This document shows, piece by piece, positions 55,115 through 64,000 of a stretch of 64,000 nt of DNA. Each line of letters opens with the position of its first letter. Position 1 is the first letter of the stretch. This DNA is from Puccinellia tenuiflora (lineage: Eukaryota > Streptophyta > Magnoliopsida > Poales > Poaceae): assembly GCA_012064385.1 (NCBI GenBank), contig QRDG01001877.1, positions 1-64,000 of the forward strand, written 5' to 3'. The notes beneath the pieces are model-generated. The model had not been told where the DNA came from, searched no databases, and saw only the letters and a list, made by a program, of their open reading frames with translations. The position numbers and the translations under genes are program-made.

Positions 55115-55115
55115 T

Positions 55116-55449
55116 TGTTACGTCCTTGCCGTGGATTGCTCCAGCGGATTTGGGACTCGATCTAACTTGGGGAAGAAGAAGCCGGGTAGGTAGAGAGAAA
55201 GAGACTCGGGAACATATTGTTCTATTTCTTTTTCGATGCCTTCTCGGTATAACTCACCCAGGCTTATAACAGCGCCTTCCACGCACACACGCCACGACAG
55301 CTGGCTAGACACGGCCCATGGCCCATGCACACTCTGGCATAGACGGCCCAACTACTAGATCGAATTACTGAGACACTCTTGTTGGCGCCTTCTTCAGTTT
55401 ACGCTTCCCTGGCTCAGCTGCACACAGCTTCAGAGTACCGTCTGTGACA
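55116..55449 (-). repeat. 5' LTR of the second Reina-like element
   Basis: 334 bp, direct repeat of 49981-50308. It has a short CCCATGG duplication (near 55315-55325) that the other LTR lacks. Confidence 0.93.
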
Positions 55450-56530
55450 GTCACCCGCATCTGAAGCTGCCAGCACAGGCCTTATTGTTGGAGTCTTTTT
55501 TTTACAGGTTTATTGTTGGAGTCTTCAACAACCCTGCTCCCCATCACCTTCGGCTCTCACCACGAGAGCGCCGCCACAAGAAGAAGTGCCGTCGACCAGC
55601 ACCGGGTGTGGGTCCAAGGAACCCGACACCATCCTCCTGGCATAAAGCCGAAACCTATCATAAAGCGTAAACACAAACCCGACCCTCTTGCTACTATGCC
55701 TACCATATAAATGATCTCCGGCGACGCATCCTAGCCATATCCGGATGGCCTCGCCGCCGAGGAGAGCATCGAGTTGACCCGGTTCACCGGGATCTCAAAG
55801 GACCGTAGCGATGAGAGAGAAAATAAATGATAAGAATCAGCTTGATCCGTCCATTGATCAAAGGTATGCTAGATGATGAAACATTGCAAGTAGTAAGAGC
55901 TCTGTAGAAATAGAAATGGTCAAATGGCTTCACTTAACCATGTTCTATACACCAATATATAGTTCGCACAGTTACTACAATATATAAACAAGTCTTTCTC
56001 TCTTCGGTGTAACCAAACGCTCTCAATGTTAACACTTTTTTATTTAACAAAAGAAATGTAAAGCAATTACACTTATAGTCTGCTTCTTAAATTTTGTTTA
56101 CTCATGTTATCTCGTTTTCTTATTGCCAACAAAAAAATCAGTTCGTACTATTTTTTTTGTGTGGTTCTTGAAAAACAATTCTATGTATTTTTGACCATTT
56201 AGCTCGAGAAAATGAGACGTGGGTACTTCAACTTATATGACCTGGAGTATAAAGTATTTATTTGGTTTCTCAGATATCAGACAATGAACGTTCAACGAAA
56301 CAATATTATCGTTTCCCTAAATTGTAATATTACGATTGGAAGAAAAACGTTTCCCCTAGTATACTCAGGTCAAAAGGAATGTAATAATTCTGATAATTAA
56401 TTTCATGATTTGTTTATACCGCATCAAAGTCCATACTTGACCCTCGAAACGTCGTCAATGGTAAATTATATCAGCCATTAGATCTTCGACATTGTAAGGA
56501 TCACCTTAAATTTTCTCTAAAGAATGAGAG
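55450..56530. other. Intergenic upstream of CKX
   Basis: No gene is recognised. TTATTGTTGGAGTCTT occurs twice, near 55483 and 55509, as a short direct repeat. 55540-55740 is moderately GC-rich and 55900-56520 is AT-rich. Distal regulatory sequence of the CKX gene may lie here, but no element could be identified with confidence. Confidence 0.4.
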
Positions 56531-56608
56531 GTTTAAACTGTAGCAGCATCTCCGGGGACGGAATTAACGCACACGTCTATGTTGCACCGCGCGCCCGATT
56601 GATCGTCC

Positions 56609-56622
56609 TATATATATATATG
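56609..56622 (+). promoter_or_regulatory. TATA box of the CKX gene
   Basis: TATATATATATATGG lies about 110-120 bases before the start codon. Transcription would then begin near 56640-56655, leaving a leader of about 80-90 bases. Position and composition support it; the start site is not proven. Confidence 0.65.
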
Positions 56623-56730
56623 GGGTTGCAAGGGCAAACAGCAAAACACCACACGATAATCACCAACACATCATCACCCCAAGATTTCTCCACCTCGGCC
56701 CGGATTACCGCGCCTAAACACGTCGCGCTA

Positions 56731-58789
56731 ATGGCGATCCCTCACGTGTTACTCGTCGCGCTAATCGCCGCGACGTTTCACGAACCGCGCGCCGCGCATG
56801 GCGCCGTCGCCCAAACGTGGCCCGGCGGCCTCGCCGCGCTCGCCAAGGCAGGCAGGCTCCGCACCGACACCAGCGCCATCGTGGCGGCCTCCACGGACTT
56901 CGGCAACATCACCGCGGCGCTCCCGGCGGCGGTGCTCTTCCCGTCGTCCCCGGCGGACGTGGCCACGCTCCTCCGCGCCGCGCACCTGAACCCAAAGTGG
57001 CCGTACACCATCTCCTTCCGCGGCCGCGGCCACTCGGTCATGGGGCAGGCCCTCTCCCCCGGCGGCGTGGTCGTCGACATGCCGTCCCTCGGCGCACTGC
57101 CGACGGCGTCGCGCATCGCCGTGTCGCGGGACGGCCAATACGTGGACGCCGGCGGCGAGCAGATGTGGATCGACGTGCTGCGGGCGACGCTGCAGCGCGG
57201 CGTGGCGCCGCGGTCGTGGACGGACTACCTCCACCTCACCGTCGGCGGCACGCTCTCCAACGCCGGCATCAGCGGCCAGACGTTCCGGCACGGCCCCCAG
57301 ATTTCCAACGTGCAGGAGCTGGACGTCATCACCGGTACGTACGCGCACGATACGGTGTCTCTCCATGCACCACCATCACAAGCAACGCCTTCTTCTTTTG
57401 CCACTAGCTATAGTTACGTACACCACACTGCGTTCGGTTCTTGGGATCGATCACTGGCTAGCTAGCTTGTCCCGGTGCAACTCGCAACCAAGCTATGTTT
57501 AGTAGTAGTAAAAAATTCGAAATCAAACTATGCCTCGTAGAAGTAAAAAAAGTTATACTGCTCCAATCAATCACGATCAAAAAATAATACCAGCTTTACC
57601 TGCCAGGCGTCGCCGTCTTTCATTAGATTTGCTGCCGGCTCGGAACAACGCGTTGACTTGACATTTCCTCCCACAGTTCATTAAATTTACTCTACCTGAG
57701 TTGACTCTGGACGCAATTAACGCGCGTGCAGGCTACGGCGAGACGGTGACGTGCTCCAAGGCCCTCAACCCGGACCTGTTCGACGCAGTCCTGGGCGGGC
57801 TGGGCCAGTTCGGCGTGATCGTCCGGGCCCGGATCGCGCTCGAGCCGGCGCCGGCGCGGGCCAAGTGGGCGCGGCTCGTCTACACCGACTTCGCCACCTT
57901 CTCCGCTGACCAGGAGAAGCTCATCGCGCCCCGCCCCGACGGCTCGTTCGGGCCCTTCAGCTACGTCGAGGGCGCCGCCTACGTGGAGCACGGCCTGGCC
58001 GCCGGGCTGACGAACGCCGGCGGGTTCTTCTCCGACGCCGACGTCGCGAAGATCGTGGCGCGCGCGGCGACGAGGAACGCCACCTCCGTGTACGTCATCG
58101 AGGCGACGCTCAACTACGACAACGCCACGTCCGGTGCGTCCGTGGACCAGGCGCTCGAGTCGGCGCTCAAGGAGCTGAGCTTCGAGGAGGGGCTCGCGTT
58201 CGTGCGCGACGCGTCCTACCTGGAGTTCCTGGACCGGGTGCACGGCGAGGAGATGGCGCTGGAGAAGCTCGGGCTGTGGCGCGTCCCGCACCCCTGGCTC
58301 AACGTGCTCGTGCCCCGCTCCCGCATCGCCGACTTCGACCGCGGCGTCTTCGGGGGCATCCTCCAGGGCACCGACATCGCCGGCCCTCTCGTCATCTACC
58401 CACTCAACAAATCCAAGTACAGTTATAAATATATACACTGTCTGCGATCTATCGGTGAGGCACTTGATACTGACTCGTCGTGTCTGCGATCGGTGTTCAG
58501 GTGGGACGACGGCATGTCGGCGGTGACGCCGGCGGAGGACGTGTTCTACGCGGTGTCGCTGCTCTTCTCGTCGGTGGCCGACGACCTGACGAGGCTGGAG
58601 GCGCAGAACCAGAAGATACTGCGGTTCTGCGACCTCGCCGGGATCGAGTACAAGGAGTACCTGGCGCATTACACGGTGCGCGGCGACTGGGTCCGGCATT
58701 TCGGCGGCAAGTGGGATCGCTTCGTGCAGATGAAGGACAAGTACGACCCAAAGAAGCTGCTCTCCCCCGGCCAGGACATCTTCAACTAG
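56731..58789 (+). CDS. CKX1: Cytokinin dehydrogenase (cytokinin oxidase), CKX1-like, three exons
   Basis: Exons 56731-57334, 57732-58416 and 58501-58789 join across GT-AG introns (397 and 84 bp) into 525 codons plus stop, the usual CKX length. The enzyme irreversibly degrades cytokinins by oxidative cleavage of the N6 side chain. A hydrophobic signal peptide (about residues 1-23) suggests secretion to the apoplast or vacuole. The FAD-binding part has SFRGRGHSVMGQA; His101 matches the FAD-linked His of maize CKX1. SWTDYLHLTVGGTLSNAG has Asp165, matching the catalytic Asp, and SYVEG has Glu281, the counterpart of the second active-site acid. The cytokinin-binding domain follows, and the end LLSPGQDIFN is the family signature. 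Several N-glycosylation sites (NIT, NAT) are present. The start was chosen for the signal peptide and TATA spacing. All exons are open, so the gene looks functional. The C-terminal half is closest, from memory, to maize CKX1, hence the symbol; the exact Triticeae copy is not determined. Confidence 0.95.
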
Positions 58790-58794
58790 ACTAC

Positions 58795-58800
58795 AATAAA
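58795..58800 (+). terminator. Possible polyadenylation signal of CKX
   Basis: AATAAA begins six bases after the CKX stop codon. It is close to the stop for a plant signal, so another site further on may be used. Confidence 0.4.
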
Positions 58801-58809
58801 TGTTACTAG

Positions 58810-59460
58810 CTCGATCAGAAGCTAATGGATTAACGTGGGACAATCGCATAGCAGTTCATTTAACTTTCCGGTTTACTCATGCAAAAGCAAATTGATAGGT
58901 GGTAAACGTTAATAATTGGAGTAGTTCTTTTCCGAGCTCAAAACTCTACATATAATCGTTAATTGATATAATAAGTGTGCAGAAAGCTACAGCAGTGTAC
59001 GCACGTGAATGTAAATGACACAATCATTACAACAATGTTTTCAGAAATTTTCATTGCAAGTCATCAAAATCTTAGTTGTAACCCATGTGAAACTCACAGA
59101 TTTTTTTCTTTTGCTTGCAACTCATGTGGAATGGAAAAATCTGAGTTGCAACATATGGGTAACTCTTAAGGCATCACGAATCACGATGCAAATCTAGTGA
59201 TTCAGAAATTGACTAGGCTCTAATTAATTATTAGTCGATTGAGAATTGGCAAAATCACTATTTAGTTTGACTAAAAATCATGGACAATTTAATTGTAGGG
59301 GTAGAAATGTGCAACACACTTCTAAAACCGATGGTAAACACAAATTTTAAATGATTAATCTATGTAACGTTCGTGCCCCCACGAAACTTCTCCGTCCGGC
59401 GCGTGGAAAATTAGCTTCCTGCCATATAGGGGCGGAGCAACCTGTGTTAGGCATGCATTT
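58810..59460. other. CKX 3' flank; imperfect inverted repeat near 59075-59165
   Basis: GTTGTAACCCATGTG with CACAGATTTTTTTC near 59075-59110 is mirrored by GAAAAATCTGAGTTGC with ATATGGGTAACTC near 59133-59167. Otherwise this is AT-rich sequence with no gene. Confidence 0.45.
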
Positions 59461-59464
59461 TACA

Positions 59465-60030
59465 ATCTGAAAATGAAAAATATATTTTCTCTTAAACCGT
59501 CAATCGAAACGACGATTCGTTTTCACGATTGGGTTTATTTTGACGAGTACTTTAAAACAAGATCCCATCTTAATATGTTTTGACGAAGTTTTTTTCATCA
59601 TCAGTTGCCAGGTTATAATACTGTAGTTGACATGCTACTAATTAACAGTAACCATTCAAATAATACACAGTTACCAGCTAATTTTTACATGTTTTTCTGT
59701 CGTAGCAATGTCCTACACGTTCACAGAGTGAGTATTTGTTCCATCTAAACACGTAAAACATGGTACTAACATCAGGAAAGACTTGTGTTGGTAAGTTGTA
59801 AAGTTTAAAAAATCTGGTAACCATTCGATTTTAACCTGGTGACCAACATGGCAATACCCTGGTGACCAAGTGACTATAACCTGGCAACTAGAGTTGGAAA
59901 AATTGTTAAAACATATCAACATGAGATCTATTTTTGAAGATTTTGGCGCGGTAATGCTAACCGTGAAAACAGATCTGAGTTTTGACTTATGGTTTAAGAG
60001 ATAAAATATTTCAAAGTTTGAAAACAAAAA
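59465..60030. mobile_element. Long inverted-repeat (foldback or MULE-type) element without coding sequence
   Basis: The left arm (about 59465-59625) and right arm (about 59872-60030) are diverged inverted copies. AAATATATTTTCTCTTAAACC (left) pairs with GGTTTAAGAGATAAAATATTT (right), CGTTTTCACGATT with AACCGTGAAAACAG, and TTGCCAGGTTATA with TATAACCTGGCAA. The spacer is about 250 bp. Exact ends and a target duplication were not resolved. Confidence 0.65.
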
Positions 60031-61195
60031 AGAAATCCTCCTGATGGCTGCATGCATGGCTCAATTACCATATTTCATCCGTGCCCAGGGATGTCTAATC
60101 TAGGGCACGTGCCCTAGGTAGCACAATCCAATTTTAAAATTAAATCTCGATCGAATAATGTCACCCATTTTTTATAAACAAATTTCAGTTGCTACCAATA
60201 TGCAGTGAAATGCAAAAAAAAAAAAAAAAAATCAGTTGCTTATGCAATTGAAAAGAAACAGCTGCAACCATAGGAACACTAAAAAGTTCCTAATTAATGG
60301 TGCAACTGGTAGAATCTTTGTTGCAACCACTGCGCAACTCGAGGAAATTTCAGTTGCAACCAGCCTGAAACATGATGACAATCCAAAGGCTGAGGACTTG
60401 ACCGAGCTCTAGCTTAATTTGCATATCGCGTCAAAAATAAAGTTAAACAAACTGTGAGCCCCAAGTTGAATCCGGTAGATAAAACTCAATTCAGTAGAGA
60501 TGTAAGAAAATCTTTGTCAAACTACATGATCGCAAATTTGGTTAATTTTTCACTCGAATGTTAATTTCCTCTCTTAGAATTAACATGGGGTTATGTAGCA
60601 TTAAAAAACCATAGCAAATTTCTCGGTGGTTAATCGTGTGATCGGTCGTTGAAATCGCCATATATACATGTTAATTATGAACAAAGTGTCCCAACTCCTC
60701 CTGTGTAAGGTGTCCCAGAGAAAAAAGACGTGTGATGGAGTATAAGGCGACAAGCCCACAACTCATGCCACGTTCATTTGCTTGTAAAAAGAAACCGTCA
60801 TTTGTGGAGTAGACGTTTTATCATTGCTTTCAGTTTTGGCGCCGATTGAGACGTGTTTCTGAAAGTTGGTTGCACTGGCATCTCTTACTAAAATACATGG
60901 CAAGTGCATGATTAACTACCATTTGACACTGATAACAAGATAGGTCACGCCAGAGCATCTTCTAAAACTGCGCACAACTTCAGAGTGCAGTTTCAGTTTG
61001 ACCTTACGCAGCTTGAGTCGGCTAGGATTTAACTCTGCCGATGGAAAATTAGCAAAAACGTTACCATCGGTGCTAATAGTGGAGCACCTGAGAGCATTCG
61101 AGGGGAATGAGATGGTCAGGTTCTCTGCAACTCAGCTGCTAAGCAGAGAGTAGTTGACCGGAACTTTTGCTTATTTTCTCAGGACTTACCAAATG
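60031..61195. other. Intergenic; TTGCAACC motifs and a poly-A run
   Basis: An uninterrupted A run of about 18 bases lies near 60214-60231. Around it (60190-60370) GTTGCAACC, AGTTGC and GCAACT motifs recur. GGGCACGTGCCC near 60100-60113 is a perfect palindrome. No gene is recognised. Confidence 0.5.
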
Positions 61196-61203
61196 CATGC
61201 ACT

Positions 61204-61949
61204 TAGGGATGAAAACGGAGCGGAATCTTTCCGACTTTTCCGCGGAAAAACAGAAATGGAAGGGAAATATGGAAACGAAAACGGAATTTTGCAAAACGGA
61301 AACAAAAACGGAAAATTTTATACGGAAACGGAAACAAATACGGAACAGCGTATTCCGGCGGAACTATCACGGAAACGGAATTTCCGTTTCCGGTAATACG
61401 GAACTTTCCGTTATTTTGCTACGGTTTGCAAAGCCCAATCTAACAGCCTAAAAAAATCTAATGAACACATTTAGACCCAATCAAGAATATGAAAAATGGC
61501 CATGTTTGGCATCCCTTAAAAATAAGACCACGTTTAGAACGAGTGTATACTCACATCTCATCTCTCTCTACAGTCGTTCCTAATTCCCAGTTCGCCAGTT
61601 CTTCACCGCACTACGGTTAGAACAATTCCATATTGTTGTTTATAAAATTGCTTGGTTAGTTATTAGTTGATTATATTAAGAGGTTCCTTATGTGTGATTT
61701 CATCTTATAAAATTGATAAGTTTGTTGTTTTACAGGAGTTTTCCTACATGATTCAACAGGTCTTTTGGTTCCGTAAATATCCGCTTTATGTTCCGAACCT
61801 GTACCGTATTCGGTCTGTATTTGTTTCTGGCAATATTGTTTCTGTATTTGTTTCCGAGGTTTCCGTATTTGTTTCCACTTCCGTAAAAAATATGGAAACA
61901 AATGTGGCGCCACTGAGTTCCGTCCGTATCCGCTCCGTTTTCATCCCTA
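61204..61949. mobile_element. Ac/Ds-like hAT element, non-autonomous, 746 bp
   Basis: The ends TAGGGATGAAAACGGAGCGG and TCCGCTCCGTTTTCATCCCTA are exact inverted repeats and begin with the TAGGGATGAAA of maize Ac/Ds. The 8-bp TSD CATGCACT is exact (61196-61203 and 61950-61957). The first 190 bp hold at least six direct AAACGG motifs, the motif bound by Ac transposase in maize (established knowledge). The right subterminal region holds inverted GTATTTGTTTCC repeats matching GGAAACAAATACGG on the left. No transposase is encoded, so it depends on a transposase from elsewhere. Confidence 0.93.
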
Positions 61950-61957
61950 CATGCACT

Positions 61958-62445
61958 AGCCAGCCCATCGCCTTCTGCCGTACAAATTTCATCAAGCAAA
62001 CTAGCAAAGGTAAGCACCACTGCTGACCTGAAGAAAAGGCGGTCTGTCATAGATTATCAGTTACCATCACATATACGTAAGCCCAAGCTAGAGCCTGTCA
62101 TTCGATTGCAAGAGTTAATATCTACTAATTTTTATTTGCAAGAGCTAATATCTATTTTTATTTCAAGGGAAAAGGTCAATGCAGTTAGGCAGATGCTTTG
62201 GGCCTCTTGTAAAGCTAGATGCTTGGCGATGTGGAACTACTCTCCCATACCGTCCTGACGTGTGTATCTGGATGGAACACCATAGCATGGCACGCAACTC
62301 AAGCCGGAGTTACGGCGTGCGTTGGGAACATAGATCATTATTACTACTCATCATAGGACTTCGAGATGTTTTAGCTGTCCAATTTACATAAATACAGCGG
62401 CAGAACTCAGTACTTGCATGAGAACTCGCCTATGCCAGGCTGATG
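61958..62445. other. Intergenic or 3' untranslated region of the WD40 gene
   Basis: No separate gene is recognised. Sequence just left of 62446 is probably the 3' untranslated part of the minus-strand WD40 gene. TCATAAAATAAAAA-like signals are not distinct. Confidence 0.4.
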
Positions 62446-62816
62446 TTAAGCTAGCGCAGGTGTTCGGGGCTCCTCGTTCTGGGGCGACCACGCCCACACA
62501 TTCAGCTCGCCGGCGCCGTCTCCAGTCAAGAGCAGCCCACCGGCCGCGAGTTCGATGGTCTTCACTTCTTTGTTGGAGAAGAGTTTGCCCCTCTCGTCAA
62601 ACCTGAAAGACGAGATGCAGTTGCTGTAGGTTTGTGCGACTCTTTTCTCAGCAAGGAAGCAGTGACATGTCACACTGTACTTTACAATTGACAGAATGTT
62701 CTAAATGGCACTTACGAGGGAAGGTTGAATATGCGCACGCAGCTACTGTTGTGAAGGGAACATAGCAGAATTGGCGTCTTTCCCACGCGATGAATGCCAA
62801 AGAGGGTACGTATACC
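62446..62816 (-). CDS. WD40-repeat protein, last two exons (probably CCCH-ZFWD type); gene continues beyond the window
   Basis: The last exon is 62602-62446 and the one before it 62816-62716, with AG acceptors and a GTAAGT donor. The joint restores a Ser codon. The first encodes a WD40 blade (FGIHRVGKTPILLCSLHNSS, then CVRIFNLPS) and the second another blade (FDERGKLFSNKEVKTIELA, GGLLLTGDGAGELNVWAWSP), ending PRTPALA. The TGDGAGELNVW blade, with a preceding 'pLLLCS..nssVRIfnLPS', resembles the C-terminus of plant CCCH zinc-finger WD40 (ZFWD) proteins, which are putative RNA-binding factors. That subfamily is inferred from memory. Upstream exons would lie to the right, beyond an intron of more than 1 kb, and none was recognised before 64000. 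Confidence 0.72.
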
Positions 62817-64000
62817 CTGCAACAGAAGGTGGATGCAGGTTTAGCAACTCAAAAAACGACACAATAATTGTTCGAAAGTAAGTTCAGAAACAACCATTAC
62901 CCAGGCACCTAACAAAGCAAGAATTTCGAAAGACCACTAATATCATGCCTAAGAAGTCAACAGAGCTTATAATATGGACTTGTTCCGAGGAAGAGAGGAA
63001 TTGAGAAAAGCAAGGACGAAAGGTAAATTCGACATATGTGCAGAGTGCTCGCTACAATACTGGACAGAAATATCAAGAACAATATCCAGAATTTGGAAGC
63101 ACAAATTATTCCGGTAACCAGTTCCTGCAGTATGAAGGCTTATTAAGCATTCTGTCATTGCTGATGCATCTCTAATTGATAATACTGCACTAACTCTTCA
63201 GAAAAACAGATGATCTCAGCAGACTGATGGCAACCATCTAAAGTTCCCAATAAAGAGCTTCTATCAGGCTCAATAGTACAAGATAAACTCCCAGCAGACC
63301 CAGAACACCGATCACCCTACATAGTGTAAACTATATTTGCTTGACTGAATGCAGATGGAGTCACAACTTCCAGCAATGAAGACCTTCATGCACCAACAGC
63401 AATAGCATAAGAAAACCGATGCAGCGATAAGAACTCTGAGAAAAGACCTTCCACTTGATTTTAGACAAGTAATAACTTTGACTACCGCTGAATTATGAAA
63501 TCACTTGAGAACTGATAGAAGCTGCTCAATCCAGTAGCACACATCAAGCAGACATGATCTTAGCAAGTAACTGTGACTACCGTTGAATTGTGAAATCGCT
63601 TGAGAACAGATAGAAGCTGCTCAATCCAGTAGCACTTATCAAGCAAACATTAAATAATATAAAGAAAAACAAAGTACATAACAACGTAGTTATATGTAGC
63701 AAGTCCAATTAGTACAATACTCATATTCTCTGGCTGAAGATTAGTCGCAAGTACTCATATTCACAAACAAATATTTACTTAACCTAGTACTAAAATTAGT
63801 ACAAATATCATTTTAGTTCCTGCATCTGAAAATATTTAGATGCCACAAATACTCAACACAAATTGTTTACAGTGCTTAGTCAAACTAAGGATAGTTATAG
63901 CTTTGACAAAAACACAAATTTGTAGCTAATATTAGATTTCCTGTTTGAAACTTCAATTCGGTTTTGAAAAAATAACACTGATGGCATAATTCGTATAAAG
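62817..64000. other. Probable intron of the WD40 gene
   Basis: From the AG acceptor at 62817-62819 to the window edge no further exon of the WD40 gene could be recognised. The sequence is AT-rich and includes a two-copy tandem duplication at 63466-63657. Confidence 0.5.
63466..63657. repeat. Two-copy tandem duplication, 98-bp period
   Basis: CAAGTAATAACTTTGACTAC at 63466 and CAAGTAACTGTGACTACC at 63564 start adjacent copies. They share GAACTGATAGAAGCTGCTC (with one difference) and CAATCCAGTAGCAC. It lies in the presumed WD40-gene intron. Confidence 0.88.

Larger units (their letters stand above)
49981..55449 (-). mobile_element. Nearly complete Reina-like Ty3/gypsy element with 0.33-kb LTRs
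   Basis: The LTRs (49981-50308 and 55116-55449) begin TGTTACGTCC and end CTGTGACA. The primer site next to the right LTR matches initiator tRNA-Met, and a polypurine run adjoins the left LTR. The minus strand encodes gag, protease, RT, RNase H, integrase and chromodomain in order, with few lesions. The expected 5-bp TSD is not seen: GTTGC on the left, GTCAC on the right. Short LTRs and the chromodomain suit the Reina lineage (inferred). It lies about 1.3 kb upstream of the CKX start codon, in the opposite direction. Confidence 0.92.

Noticed and set aside
57692..58849. A 385-codon open frame on the minus strand opposite CKX exons 2 and 3
   Set aside because: It is the mirror of a GC-rich coding exon, has no recognisable domain and crosses the CKX introns; the plus-strand CKX frame is clearly the real one.

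Overview
This window is nuclear DNA of a grass, most probably Triticeae (wheat, barley, rye, Aegilops). The grounds are a cytokinin dehydrogenase gene very close to maize CKX1, GC-rich plant exons with GT-AG introns, CACTA elements with TTTAGTCCCGGTT/AACCGGGACTAAA subterminal repeats, and nested Ty3/gypsy retrotransposons. No database could be searched, so family names come from recognisable motifs and from terminal repeats and target-site duplications (TSDs) read directly in the sequence.

Layout. 1-13480: a foldback (long inverted repeat) element split by a 13-kb chromodomain gypsy element with 3.8-kb LTRs (439-13433, minus strand). Its integrase region is itself broken by a solo LTR (5050-5620, TSD GGTGG). 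13481-19470: intergenic, with a 1.2-kb GC-rich LINE-like retroposon bounded by a 13-bp TSD and several small repeats. 19471-28590: an (AT)n tract, then a composite CACTA region on the minus strand. It holds a broken Ulp1-protease-type gene, an internal block of subterminal repeats, an internally deleted TNP2 transposase and a small two-exon membrane-protein gene; it ends in a clear CACTA terminus. 28591-31770: a second GC-rich retroposon with a 13-bp TSD and a Stowaway MITE. 31769-37053: a mariner/Stowaway element containing a 5'-truncated Reina-like gypsy element. 37528-45400: a complete non-autonomous gypsy element (TSD TCCGC) with a gag-like gene in sense and two spliced genes in antisense, but no pol. 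45401-49980: degenerate repeats and a 157-bp hAT MITE. 49981-55449: a nearly complete Reina-like gypsy element.

The host-gene part lies at the right. A three-exon cytokinin dehydrogenase gene (56731-58789, plus strand, 525 aa) appears intact. The last two visible exons of a WD40 (probably CCCH-ZFWD type) gene lie at 62446-62816 on the minus strand, and the rest of that gene runs off the window. Between them are an inverted-repeat element and a 746-bp Ac/Ds-like hAT element with an 8-bp TSD.

Nothing here forms a new multi-gene host system. The most informative items are the spliced antisense genes in the non-autonomous gypsy element, the two GC-rich retroposons with 13-bp TSDs, the Ds-like element dense in AAACGG, and the order of insertions that the nested TSDs reveal.
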